The notes under the pieces were generated by a model. That model did no database searches and had not been told where the DNA came from. It saw only the letters and a program-made list of their open reading frames with translations. Shown here one piece after another: positions 1-8,928 of a stretch of 27,109 bases of DNA; the stretch's first letter is position 1; every line of letters starts with the position of its first letter. A program made the translations under genes and the position numbers. This DNA comes from an uncultured bacterium (GTDB taxonomy: Bacteria; Bacteroidota; Ignavibacteria; Ignavibacteriales; Melioribacteraceae): assembly GCA_937936675.1 (NCBI GenBank), contig CALDDL010000292.1, positions 1 to 27,109 of the forward strand, read 5' to 3'.

Positions 1-388
1 TATCACGAAGTTCAATAATCATTCTCTCGGCGGTTTTTCTTCCAATTCCCGGTGTCGAAATAATTCGTGCAATATTTCCCGATGAGATTGCTTCTCTTAG
101 ATCGGGCAACTGAATTCCGGAAAGAACACTCAAAGCAACCTTTGGTCCGATACCATTAACACTTATTAATAGTTCGAACATCTCTTTCTCGGAAGTAGTA
201 GTAAAGCCATATAGATCAAGCGCATCTTCGCGAACATTTAGATAGGTAAAGAACGCCGCTTCGGTTTTACCTTCAAGTTTTTCAAAAGTATTCAAGGAGA
301 TGTTCACTAAATATCCTACACCATTTACATCCACCAATACTTTATTCGGTTTCTTTGATAGAAATTTTCCTGATATGTAACCAATCAT
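1..388 (-). CDS. ruvA: Holliday junction branch migration protein RuvA (partial, C-terminus off the left edge)
   Basis: RuvA binds four-way DNA junctions and loads the RuvB motor for branch migration. The visible 129 residues begin MIGYISGKFL, the usual start of the N-terminal OB-fold domain (about residues 1-62). Two helix-hairpin-helix motifs follow: NGIGPKVAL near residues 78-86 and PGIGRKTAE near 113-121. Both carry the GIG core that contacts the DNA backbone. The ATG at 386-388 overlaps the ruvC stop as ATGA, so the two genes are very likely co-transcribed and translationally coupled. The C-terminal RuvB-binding domain lies outside the window. The assignment is secure from the motif pair and the ruvC neighbour. 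Confidence 0.96.
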   Translation of the reverse strand, partial: MIGYISGKFLSKKPNKVLVDVNGVGYLVNISLNTFEKLEGKTEAAFFTYLNVREDALDLYGFTTTSEKEMFELLISVNGIGPKVALSVLSGIQLPDLREAISSGNIARIISTPGIGRKTAERMIIELRD

Positions 389-921
389 AAAATTACTCTC
401 TCGGGATTAGCTTTTATAAAATCTTTCCAGCTCTTTGATTTAACAATTCCGGAAAGAGACTTGAACGAATAACAGATAGCAACAGCGAGCGCATCTGTTT
501 CATCGAATTTTATTTTATCGATTTTAAGCGATAAAATTTTAGCAACCATAAATTGAACCTGCTCTTTAGTTGCCGCACCTTTTCCTGTAACAGATTTTTT
601 TATTTCACGAGGTGAATATTCTTTTACATTAAGTTTATTATGGACGGCAGCAAGGAGGGAAACTCCCCTTGCATATCCAATCTTTAGAGCCGATTGAACG
701 TTCTTATTAAAGAAAGCGGTCTCAATAGAAAATTCAGTTGGTTTATATAATTTTATCTTCTCATCAATCGAATCATAAATCAGTTCCAAACGATTAGCCA
801 TTTCATCTTTAGGAGGAATATTAATTATGCCCGAAGCAATATATTTTAATTCGTTGCCATTATAATCAACGACTCCGAATCCTGTAACAATTGTTCCGGG
901 ATCAATTCCTATTATTCTCAT
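385..921 (-). CDS. ruvC: Crossover junction endodeoxyribonuclease RuvC
   Basis: RuvC is the Holliday junction resolvase that nicks the junction held by RuvAB. The 178-residue protein has normal length. It shows the RNase H-like fold's catalytic acids: Asp7 in GIDPGT, Glu67 in SIETAF, and Asp140 and Asp143 in FDETDALAVA. The conserved SPREIKKSVTGKGAATKEQV segment (about 103-122) is also present. The ATG at 919-921 lies inside the end of recJ (20-nt overlap), and the stop overlaps the ruvA start by 4 nt. The gene is thus the middle of a recJ-ruvC-ruvA unit. All key residues are intact and nothing looks unusual. Confidence 0.97.
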   Translation of the reverse strand: MRIIGIDPGTIVTGFGVVDYNGNELKYIASGIINIPPKDEMANRLELIYDSIDEKIKLYKPTEFSIETAFFNKNVQSALKIGYARGVSLLAAVHNKLNVKEYSPREIKKSVTGKGAATKEQVQFMVAKILSLKIDKIKFDETDALAVAICYSFKSLSGIVKSKSWKDFIKANPERVIL

Positions 922-2626
922 GTATCCGGATATCCTTAAGTCTCAATTGCGGAAATTGTTTTCCATCTTTAGTGATTATTTCCAAGGTATATACAATATC
1001 GAGAAGATCGCGGTCTTTATCAATAAACTCGATAAAATCACCGAGATTAAAACCGATCGAATCAAAAACTTTATCGCCCCCATTCTGCTTGAATGTAGCA
1101 ATAAGATGATTAGTACCCACTATGCGAGGTTGATAAACAAGTGATACACCCTCGCTAAGGAATACGGGTTTACTATTGCCCGGTCCAAATGGAGAGAATT
1201 GATTCAAGATTCTAAAAAACTTTGGTGTAATTTCAGAAAATACAAGTTTAGCATCGATAGAAATTTCCGGTATTACGTCTTTTTGAGTCATACATTTTTT
1301 TAGTGCAATATTAAACTCGGTTTTGAAGATATCTATCTTATCGATTTCCACAGCTAGACCGGCAGCGGCTTCATGCCCGCCAAATTGAAGCAGAAGATGT
1401 TCGCATGCTTGCAGTGCTTCATAGATATTAAATCCGGGAATACTTCTTGCCGAACCTTTTGCCACTCCATCGATAGTCGTTAACATCACCGATGGACGAT
1501 GATACCTTTCGACTAATCGAGATGCTACAATACCAATTACTCCGGGATGCCAATCATTATTATGAAGGACAATTCCGAGATCGGCGGCGAGATCATGTTC
1601 ATCTTCCACTAATTTAAGTGCTTCCCCGAAAGTTTTTTCATCTATTCTTCTTCGAGCCGTATTCTCGCCTTCAAGTACGGAGGCTAATTCCATTGCTCGC
1701 TTTGGATCGGTGGTAGTGAAAAGTTCCACAGCTCTATTTGCATCGCCCAATCTTCCGACAGCATTAATACGCGGTGCGATAGTAAATACTATCTGACCCG
1801 CCGATAAATTGCCCGGCTCAATCTTAGCAGATTTCAAAAGTGCCAAAATTCCGGGACGTGGATTTGAATTAATTAAATCAAGCCCTTCACGAACTAAAGT
1901 TCTATTTTCATCTACAAGAGGAACGATATCCGCCGCACCTGCTAATGCAACAAGATCGAGATACTTTAATGGAAGTGATTTCTTTCCTATACGAGCACCG
2001 ACTGCTCTTGCTAATTTAAAAGCTACACCTGCTCCCGATAGATGTTTGAACGGGTAATTACATCCCGGTTTAATAGGGTCTAATATTGCAAAAGCAGGAG
2101 GAAGTACATCCTTTGCTTGATGATGATCGCATACTACCGTATCAATACCTAACTGATTTCCATATTCAATTTCTTCGACAGCCGTGATGCCACAATCGAC
2201 CGATATAATTAAAGAAGTATTTTTTTCTTTAATTATATCAATACTCATTTTTGAGATTCCGTAACCTTCGGTAATTCTATTTGGGATATAAGTGAATACA
2301 TCGGCACCTAGTTCTTTTAGGAATAGATACATCAATGCGGCAGAACAAGTGCCATCGACATCATAATCACCATAGACGCAAATTTTTTCGTTATTGGTTA
2401 GAGCTTTCAAAACGCGGGCGGAGGCTATTGCCATTCCATCCATTAGATATGGATCGTGTAATAGATCCAATGAAGGACGGAAATATGATTTTGCTTCAAA
2501 GAAATTCGTAACCCCTCTTTGTATTAAAAGAGCGGCGAGCGAATTGGAAATATTCAAACTATCGGCTAATGCCAATACCGATTTTTCATCGGGAATATCT
2601 TTTATTCTCCAGCGGGTTTTTTGCAT
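902..2626 (-). CDS. recJ: Single-stranded-DNA-specific 5'-3' exonuclease RecJ
   Basis: RecJ degrades single-stranded DNA 5' to 3' in recombination and mismatch or base-excision repair. The 574 residues match the usual length. DHH-family metal motifs are seen in order: GDYDVDG (86-92), VDCG (143-146), CDHH (166-169), then the DHHA1 part with PRINAVGRLG (285-294), WHPGVIGIVASR (359-370) and GGHEAAAG (416-423), followed by a C-terminal OB-like domain. I chose the ATG at 2624-2626. The frame stays open to a TTG at 2663-2665, but that start would sit inside the P1 helix of rnpB and adds residues not expected for the family. The 3' end overlaps ruvC by 20 nt, so the genes form one transcription unit, possibly sharing the rnpB promoter. 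Confidence 0.96.
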   Translation of the reverse strand: MQKTRWRIKDIPDEKSVLALADSLNISNSLAALLIQRGVTNFFEAKSYFRPSLDLLHDPYLMDGMAIASARVLKALTNNEKICVYGDYDVDGTCSAALMYLFLKELGADVFTYIPNRITEGYGISKMSIDIIKEKNTSLIISVDCGITAVEEIEYGNQLGIDTVVCDHHQAKDVLPPAFAILDPIKPGCNYPFKHLSGAGVAFKLARAVGARIGKKSLPLKYLDLVALAGAADIVPLVDENRTLVREGLDLINSNPRPGILALLKSAKIEPGNLSAGQIVFTIAPRINAVGRLGDANRAVELFTTTDPKRAMELASVLEGENTARRRIDEKTFGEALKLVEDEHDLAADLGIVLHNNDWHPGVIGIVASRLVERYHRPSVMLTTIDGVAKGSARSIPGFNIYEALQACEHLLLQFGGHEAAAGLAVEIDKIDIFKTEFNIALKKCMTQKDVIPEISIDAKLVFSEITPKFFRILNQFSPFGPGNSKPVFLSEGVSLVYQPRIVGTNHLIATFKQNGGDKVFDSIGFNLGDFIEFIDKDRDLLDIVYTLEIITKDGKQFPQLRLKDIRIHENNRN

Positions 2627-2652
2627 ATCTATTTTCCGCAGTAAAGAATAAG

Positions 2653-3132
2653 TGTGTCCAAGCAAATAAGCCGAATTCTGTTACCTTCAATTAAGAAGGC
2701 GGCAATTATTTATCTTGTTACATTATTACTAATGCAATCAAAGCGATCTACCCAAAGAGACAACAAAGCGAACCACTTTGTATTTTGCTAAAAGCAAAAA
2801 AGCTCTTCTTACATGACCTTGCTCCGGAGTGTGGTTTACCTTGATCCTTAAAAAAAAAGGACTCCCAAAGGGACCTCTCCCGTTACCGAGAAAGCGGTAG
2901 GCTCTTACCCTGCCTTTTCACCCTTACCAATAGACTATCAATGAACAGATACCATCGGTATCCTATCACATCTCTCTTAATTTGGCGGTATTTTCTGTGG
3001 CACTTTCCGTAACTTTAGAAACCGAAGTTTCTCAGTTCCCGGGTGTTACCCGGCACCTTGTTCTGTGGAGTTCGGACTTTCCTCTATTCAATCAGTCTCC
3101 CGTTGAATAGCAATTGCCTTGCTTGGACCATC
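2653..3132 (-). ncRNA. rnpB: RNase P RNA (bacterial class A)
   Basis: This is the catalytic RNA of RNase P, which matures tRNA 5' ends. On the minus strand the conserved 5' element GAGGAAAGTCCGAACTCC is at 3084-3067. The core blocks rich in AGGGTAAGAGCC and the GGAGCAAGGTC block lie in the middle. The 3' element ACAGAATTCGGCTTA is read just before the end. The first and last arms pair perfectly as P1: GTCCAAGCAA (3128-3119) with TTGCTTGGAC (2665-2656). At about 480 nt it is longer than the E. coli RNA, suggesting enlarged helices. The ends are set from P1 and may be off by several nt. The recJ ATG lies about 27 nt downstream of the 3' end. Confidence 0.95.
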
Positions 3133-3441
3133 TTGTTCTTATACTTATTTTATTTATTATTCATTAATTATTAATGAAATGAATATAATAAAAAAAAGTA
3201 GTTTTTGCATCAAAAAAAGAAATGACCTTAACGGCGAAAAATCATGAGATTTAATTATTAGTTAAATTTAAAATAAAGCGAAATTTGAGTCTGAGGGGGC
3301 GGGTTATTCCTAATTACATTTCCAATTCATAGTATAAATTCTTTGCGAGGGGGCAAAGTTTCGCTAAAAAGTATATTTAAATTATTCATCAGATTAGAGT
3401 ATATTTTATAAATCAGTGGATATAGATAGAAAAGAAATATA
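3133..3441. other. Gene-free stretch with a nested hairpin element
   Basis: No credible reading frame occupies these 309 bases. The part next to rnpB is very AT-rich and contains the perfect palindrome CATTAATTATTAATG at about 3162-3176; it presumably carries the rnpB promoter reading leftward. The other half holds a nested structure. An outer stem pairs AGCGAAA (3277-3283) with TTTCGCT (3359-3365). Inside it, CTTTGC (3341-3346) pairs with GCAAAG (3353-3358) around a GAGGGG loop. The block GAGGGGGC occurs twice (3293-3300 and 3347-3354). No T-run follows on either strand, so an ordinary terminator is not evident. Confidence 0.5.
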
Positions 3442-4506
3442 TTAATTGCTCATCAAATCACTGATTAGGCGCAAATTGGGCGATTTTGTGCCCGAAAGTG
3501 AAATTTTTAGAATTGCCGTAAGAGGTACGGATAGGAACATTCCTACTATTCCCCATATATATCCCCATACAATTAAGGATATTAAGATAACTATCGGATT
3601 AATTCCAAGACTGCTTCCGAATATTTTCGGCTCTAATATATTACCGATAATATTTTGAATTACTATCATGATACCAAGAATTAAGAGTGAATATCCGAAT
3701 GAATCGAACTGAATAAGCGACATTAATGCTGGGAAAAGTACTGCTATAATTGAACCGAAATTTGGTATGAAATTAAGGAATACTGTCAATAGTGCCCAAA
3801 TAAAGAAGAATTTAACATTAAAAAGATATAAAACAAATCCTATAATAATTCCCGTAACTAAGCTGATTAAAAATTTTGTGAGAATATATTTCTGAACCTG
3901 ATGAACAATATGATTAAACGTATCTTTTATATTAAATATTTGAGAAGGATTTTCTTCCTTTTTTTCAAGGTCTTTCTCTTCAAATCTTTTTCTTAATGCC
4001 TCATAAATTTTATCATGTCCGCTACTGATAAAAATAAAGAAGAAGAGAACTAAACCAACGGTCGTAATAAATGAAAGAGTACTATTTAAGAAACTCTCGG
4101 CAATCGCTGAGAAATCGATCAATAAAAACAATTGATCAATCTGGAATTCGGTATAAGCTTTGTCCTTTACTCCAAGGGATATTGCCGCATTGCTTACTAT
4201 CTGATTTATTTTTGTAATATAAAAAGGAAGTTCCAGATTAATTTGATATACCGATCCTAGAACTAAGCTTGTTAAACCCCAAATTATTAATGCCATCAAA
4301 ACAACATCTAAAATTATTGTTACGACTTGAGGTACTTTTTTCTTTTCAAAATAAATATTTACGGGATGGAAAATAAAAAATAAGAAATATGCAATTACAA
4401 ACGGAATAAAAAGAGCCTGCAATTCTTTTAGTACGGCAAGTATAAAGATAATACCGATTACGGAGACGAAGAATTTTACAACATTATCGTAATTTTGCCT
4501 TTCCAT
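3442..4506 (-). CDS. AI-2E/PerM family membrane transporter-like protein
   Basis: This polytopic inner-membrane protein belongs to the AI-2E transporter (PerM/YdiK/TqsA-like) family, whose members are linked to autoinducer or ion export; the substrate cannot be told here. Seen in the sequence: two N-terminal hydrophobic helices, a third and a more hydrophilic central part, a charged cytoplasmic stretch (RKRFEEKDLEKKEENPSQ), then a C-terminal bundle. The bundle contains the family-typical NFIPNFGSI and NILEPKIFGSSLGINP segments and ends in VGMFLSVPLTAILKI. I prefer the ATG at 4504-4506; a TTG at 4513-4515 would add three residues, and neither has a clear ribosome binding site. The gene stands alone, divergent from the kinase gene at 4711. 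Confidence 0.88.
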   Translation of the reverse strand: MERQNYDNVVKFFVSVIGIIFILAVLKELQALFIPFVIAYFLFFIFHPVNIYFEKKKVPQVVTIILDVVLMALIIWGLTSLVLGSVYQINLELPFYITKINQIVSNAAISLGVKDKAYTEFQIDQLFLLIDFSAIAESFLNSTLSFITTVGLVLFFFIFISSGHDKIYEALRKRFEEKDLEKKEENPSQIFNIKDTFNHIVHQVQKYILTKFLISLVTGIIIGFVLYLFNVKFFFIWALLTVFLNFIPNFGSIIAVLFPALMSLIQFDSFGYSLLILGIMIVIQNIIGNILEPKIFGSSLGINPIVILISLIVWGYIWGIVGMFLSVPLTAILKISLSGTKSPNLRLISDLMSN

Positions 4507-4642
4507 TTTAGCCAATTTTAAGTAATAAAATATATAAAATTATTTTACCAATTTTAAGACTTAATCTTTAGTATGGGGTAAGAAAGTGATAAAAAAGGTG
4601 AATTTAATAAAGTTGGCAGAATTTTTGCATGAGAGAAGTAAA

Positions 4643-4682
4643 AATGTAAAAATAATCGGTAAAAATTAGCTGATTTTACATT
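4643..4682. promoter_or_regulatory. Inverted repeat upstream of the sensor kinase gene
   Basis: A perfect 9-bp inverted repeat, AATGTAAAA (4643-4651) and TTTTACATT (4674-4682), is separated by 22 bases. It ends 28 bases before the kinase start and lies in the divergent region shared with the AI-2E gene. It could be an operator or an RNA hairpin in the leader. In AT-rich DNA chance is possible. Confidence 0.4.
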
Positions 4683-4710
4683 ATTTTAGAGATATACTAA
4701 TAAGTAGGTA

Positions 4711-7269
4711 TTGATTTTGAGTCATTTGAGTAAAATAAATTCACCATTCAGAAAATTTTACCTGGTAATTTTTACCTTTGGTGTAATTTTAGCCATTGCC
4801 TTTGCGGTGAGTTTGCTAATGGGAATCCGGTTAAATAATAATTATTCTGCCCTTTTCGAGGCAAGTATAGAGATGAAATTGAATCTTGCCCAGTCTAAAA
4901 TCCTCCTGCTTAAAAATATCGAAACTAACGATGAAGAATCCGTAAAACAAGCTTGGGAGCATCTTGAACTAGTAAATTTCTACAATGATAAACTTAAAAA
5001 AGAAAAAAGCACTTTAGACCTGATTTTTAATATTTCCGGCAGCGAATCAATTAAAAACGATACCGAAGAATTACAGTTACTATTAGTACGTTTTCGATCT
5101 CTTTCTAATCTCCTTAGTGAAGCAAAAGTTAATGATAGTGCTACAAGAAAAGAATGGAATGAAGTTTATTCTTCGATATCAGACTTATCAAATAAAATAG
5201 ATGATCAATTAAAAAGCATCTTAAAAAGTGAATCCAGAGTATTTTCTTATATACAACTAGGACTAATGATTGCAAGTTTATCATTAACCTTTATCGCTAT
5301 TTTTGTTTTCATTAAGTATGAAAAGCAGAAGAACTTATATGATAAAGATATTAGTATGGCAAAAGAGGACTTAAAAAGAAAAACTTTCGAGAAGAAAAAA
5401 ACAGAGACTGCATTAATAGAAAGTGAAAGGAAATTAAGTACATTAATCGGTAATCTGCCCGGAATAGTTTATCGATGCGCAAATGATCCAAACTACCGTA
5501 TGGAATATATTAGTGATGGATGTTTTAGAATAACGGGATATAAGGCAGATGAATTTATAGATAATAGAGTAATATCTTATGGAAATTTAATTCATCCGGA
5601 GGATAAATCCCGAGTCTGGCATACAATTCAAAATGCTGTGGAATCGCGCAAACCGTATCAATTAATGTATAGAATAAAAACTCTTAAGAATTTTGAAAAG
5701 TGGGTTTATGAGCAGGGTATGGGAATCTTTTCCGAGAATGATGATTTGATAGCATTGGAAGGATTTATTACCGATATCACCGAGCAAAAAACTATTCAGG
5801 ATCAGCTTGCTTTGCAAAGTACCGCATTAGAAGTGGCTGATAACGCTATTGTTATTACCGATAAAGATGGAATGATTCAATGGATTAATAGCGCTTTTAC
5901 GAGATTAACCGGCTACACTTCAAAAGAAGCATTAGCCAAAAAAACAAACATATTGAAATCAGGAATTCAAAAAGAAGATTATTATGAATTGATGTGGAGC
6001 ACGATTTTAGCGGGTGAGACTTGGAAGGGAGAAATCAGAAATAAGAAAAAAGACGGCACTTTGTATGATGAAGAGATGGTGATTACACCGGTAAAAAATA
6101 GTGAAGAGAAGATTCTAAATTTTGTAGCAATTAAACAGGACATTACACAAAGAAAAGCCGCCGAAAAAGCATTGATCGATAGCGAAACACGATTCAGAAG
6201 TTTATACGAAAATTCTGCACTCGGTATTTATAAGACGAATACTTCAGGTGAGATAACGATGGCGAATAAAGCACTGATTCACATGCTTGGTTTCCATTCT
6301 TTTGATGAATTAGCCGAAAACAAAACTGAAAGTTTTTATATAGATCTTTCTTCGAAAGATAAATTTTCTGCATTAATAGAAAAGAATGAAAAAGTTATCG
6401 GGTTTGAATCCGAATGGCGAAAGAAAAATGGCGAAAGAATTTTCGTTAGAGAAAGCAGCCGCGCTATTAAAAATGATAAAGGCGAAGTGGAATCTTATGA
6501 AGGTTCAATAGAAGATATTACCGAGCGTAAACGCGCCGAGAAAGCAATTATTGATGCGAAAATAAGAGCCGAAAAATCGGATAAATTAAAGACTGAATTT
6601 CTTTCTCAAATATCGCATGAGATTAGAACTCCATTAAATGTAATTGTTAATTCATCCACTTTCCTCAAAGAGGAATTAGGATCGGAATTAAGCGATGATA
6701 ATATTACAATTGTGGATGCAATCTTAGAAGAAAGCAATAGAATAATGCGTACCGTAGAATTAGTTCTTGATATGAGTGAGCTTACTACAGATACATACAT
6801 ATTTAATGAAGAAGTATTCGATCTTGAAAACACAATAATTCAAAAACTTTATGATGAATTTTTACCTCTTGCAAACAAGAAAAAATTGCTTTTTTCTTTG
6901 GAATCAAAAAGCAAATCCACAATTATTTCAGGTGATAATTATTCATTGAGACGTGTATTTATGCACCTAATCGAAAATGCAATTAAGTTTACCGAAAAAG
7001 GAAAAGTGCAGATATTAATTGAAGATATTTCCACAGAATCATTCTTTGTTCAAATCGCCGATACGGGAATTGGTATGTCGCACGAATATATGCAAAAACT
7101 ATTTACACCGTTTTTAAAAGAGGAAGTGGGATATACAAGAAGATACGAAGGTAATGGACTCGGACTAGCATTGGTAAAAAAATATTGCGATCTAAATAAT
7201 GCAGTTATCAAGTCTCATAGTGTAAAAGATAAAGGGACGGTTTTTCGTATTATTTTTAATCGACAGTAG
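4711..7269 (+). CDS. Membrane-anchored sensor histidine kinase with three PAS domains
   Basis: This 852-residue two-component sensor has a transmembrane helix at about 15-40, a helical extracytoplasmic region (41-178) resembling four-helix-bundle sensors, and a second helix at about 180-201. Three PAS/PAC units follow (about 238-360, 364-484 and 487-609), each ending in a DITEQK/DITQRK/DITERK-type motif. The HisKA domain has phospho-acceptor His636 in SHEIRTPLN. The HATPase domain has the N-box with Asn756 (LIENAIKF), the G1 box DTGIGM (784-789) and the G2 box NGLGL (815-819). All kinase residues are intact. The start is a TTG at 4711, preceded by AAGTAGG; a TTG two codons on is possible. No response regulator is adjacent, so its partner is elsewhere. 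Convergent with the next gene, 17 nt apart. Confidence 0.93.
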   Translation: MILSHLSKINSPFRKFYLVIFTFGVILAIAFAVSLLMGIRLNNNYSALFEASIEMKLNLAQSKILLLKNIETNDEESVKQAWEHLELVNFYNDKLKKEKSTLDLIFNISGSESIKNDTEELQLLLVRFRSLSNLLSEAKVNDSATRKEWNEVYSSISDLSNKIDDQLKSILKSESRVFSYIQLGLMIASLSLTFIAIFVFIKYEKQKNLYDKDISMAKEDLKRKTFEKKKTETALIESERKLSTLIGNLPGIVYRCANDPNYRMEYISDGCFRITGYKADEFIDNRVISYGNLIHPEDKSRVWHTIQNAVESRKPYQLMYRIKTLKNFEKWVYEQGMGIFSENDDLIALEGFITDITEQKTIQDQLALQSTALEVADNAIVITDKDGMIQWINSAFTRLTGYTSKEALAKKTNILKSGIQKEDYYELMWSTILAGETWKGEIRNKKKDGTLYDEEMVITPVKNSEEKILNFVAIKQDITQRKAAEKALIDSETRFRSLYENSALGIYKTNTSGEITMANKALIHMLGFHSFDELAENKTESFYIDLSSKDKFSALIEKNEKVIGFESEWRKKNGERIFVRESSRAIKNDKGEVESYEGSIEDITERKRAEKAIIDAKIRAEKSDKLKTEFLSQISHEIRTPLNVIVNSSTFLKEELGSELSDDNITIVDAILEESNRIMRTVELVLDMSELTTDTYIFNEEVFDLENTIIQKLYDEFLPLANKKKLLFSLESKSKSTIISGDNYSLRRVFMHLIENAIKFTEKGKVQILIEDISTESFFVQIADTGIGMSHEYMQKLFTPFLKEEVGYTRRYEGNGLGLALVKKYCDLNNAVIKSHSVKDKGTVFRIIFNRQ

Positions 7270-7286
7270 CTAAGTGGAATAATAAT

Positions 7287-8216
7287 TCAATTATGTTTTG
7301 GTTGAATAATAACGCCATGCTTTACTAATGATTTAATGGCATCGTTTACTATATATTGATATACCCAGAAAGTATATTCTTTGAATGATGTTGTCTTTTG
7401 TAAATTCGATATAGAGTAATTTTCTAAAATTAATCTGCGCTTATTATTCAGGTAATCAGATAAATCTTTTTTTATAATGTCAGCTATAATTTGAAATTGA
7501 GCTATATCTGCAGGAGAAAAATTTTCGGATTTGTGAAATTCAAAAGCATCACTATTTTCATTTAGTTCGGCATTGATAAAAGAGTGATAAGAACTATCAC
7601 CGAAGGAAGTGTTACCCTCTATCAGAGCTAAATATATATGCCTATCTTCTCTTATAGGAGCTCTGCTTTTTATAAAGTTTTCTTTAATGTTTTTTATTTG
7701 CCTACTATTTAATAGGATATCCGAAAAAATAAAATATCGTAGGTTATAGTTATTAGGCGAGTAAGAAGGAAGTTTTTGTATTTCATTTTCAATATTTTTC
7801 AGTCGGTCGATTACTATTAATGAAATATCCTCCCCGATAGGTATAGATATTTTTTTTATCTTTTTTTCTTCGGTAAAATCTATAATCGGAAATGAAGGAA
7901 TAAATTTTCCACTATCCGTTTTTTTTATTAATCCGCTTCCAAATAGTGAATTTGTGTAATCATCATATTCAATCGAAGAAATTTTTAGAATTTCTATAAT
8001 CTTAGATTTATCGTATTCTTTATTAAGCAGAATGAGAATTTTTTGTAAATGAGAATCTTTGAATAAAAAACCGGAATCTATTTTTGCCTCATCAATATGA
8101 TATCTCAAAAAATATTGAGAATTTGATAAAGGGCTTTCTTCTTTTTTTGAGCATGAAATTAAAATAAAAATTAGAAGAAAAATATAGACGATATTTTTAA
8201 TTAAGGGGATATTCAT
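7287..8216 (-). CDS. Lipoprotein of unknown function
   Basis: I do not recognise the family. The 309-residue protein starts with a lipoprotein signal: a basic, hydrophobic stretch ending in LILISC followed by SKKEES, so Cys22 is the predicted lipidation site. Lys/Ser rather than Asp follows the Cys, which would favour outer-membrane retention under rules known from enterobacteria. Residues about 55-110 (KSKIIEILKISSIEYDDY then GLIKKTDSGK) resemble a helix-turn-helix followed by a small wing, like regions seen in some substrate-binding lipoproteins; this is weak inference. The remainder is mixed helix with two further charged helices. It is monocistronic, convergent with the kinase and divergent from DUF502. 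Confidence 0.75.
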   Translation of the reverse strand: MNIPLIKNIVYIFLLIFILISCSKKEESPLSNSQYFLRYHIDEAKIDSGFLFKDSHLQKILILLNKEYDKSKIIEILKISSIEYDDYTNSLFGSGLIKKTDSGKFIPSFPIIDFTEEKKIKKISIPIGEDISLIVIDRLKNIENEIQKLPSYSPNNYNLRYFIFSDILLNSRQIKNIKENFIKSRAPIREDRHIYLALIEGNTSFGDSSYHSFINAELNENSDAFEFHKSENFSPADIAQFQIIADIIKKDLSDYLNNKRRLILENYSISNLQKTTSFKEYTFWVYQYIVNDAIKSLVKHGVIIQPKHN

Positions 8217-8310
8217 CTATGAAAAGATATATCAATTTTTCATTTCATTCAAAATATAATGAGATGATAAAAAATTTTACTTAAATTTGACAATTCAATA
8301 AACGGATAAA

Positions 8311-8928
8311 ATGAGCAAAATAAAGATATTCATACGGACAACACTTTTCGGCGGCTTCCTTATAGTACTACCTATAATCGTACTCATATTTGTATTGAAA
8401 TGGTTTTTCGATTTCCTTACTTCGTATATACGACCAATTACAAACATTCTAATCGAAACTACAAATATTGAAAGAGTGGTAGCTTCTCTAATAGCAATAG
8501 CTATAATGCTTATAATCTTTTTTATAGTCGGGTTGATTGTTCAAACAAAGATAGGCAAAATATTTTTTGAATTTATGGAGGAACGTTTTCTTAAGAGAGT
8601 ACCATTATATAAAATTATAAAGGAAACGGTAATACAATTATTCGGCGGCGAAAAAATTCTTTTTAAAGGAGTAGCATTAGTTAGACCTTTTGGAAACGAT
8701 ACTCTAATTACAGCGTTTATAACAGATCAAATTGATGATTACTATACGGTATTTGTTCCATCGGCACCTGCACCCACCGGCGGATATATTTATCATATTC
8801 ATAAAGATAACGTTACCATTATCGATTATCCCGTTGAAGAAGCAATGAGAACAGTTTTAAGTCTCGGTGCCGGTTCTAAAGTTTTATTAAATAAAAAAAT
8901 TCAAATCAATCCTTCAGAAGACAAATGA
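8311..8928 (+). CDS. DUF502 family membrane protein
   Basis: The 205-residue protein matches the DUF502 family of unknown biochemical role. Two membrane helices are seen at about 11-38 and 56-81. A family-like soluble part follows, with the segments RVPLYKIIKETV and the glycine/proline-rich PSAPAPTGGYIY near residue 152, the most recognisable motif of the family. The ATG at 8311 has no strong ribosome binding site. The stop overlaps the next start as ATGA (8925-8928), which couples it to the GH5 lipoprotein gene; why these two are joined is not apparent. Confidence 0.88.
   Translation: MSKIKIFIRTTLFGGFLIVLPIIVLIFVLKWFFDFLTSYIRPITNILIETTNIERVVASLIAIAIMLIIFFIVGLIVQTKIGKIFFEFMEERFLKRVPLYKIIKETVIQLFGGEKILFKGVALVRPFGNDTLITAFITDQIDDYYTVFVPSAPAPTGGYIYHIHKDNVTIIDYPVEEAMRTVLSLGAGSKVLLNKKIQINPSEDK

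Noticed and set aside
2627..2665. Upstream TTG extension of recJ by 13 codons
   Set aside because: It lies inside the rnpB P1 arm and adds residues that do not look like the RecJ N-terminus; the ATG at 2626 is better.
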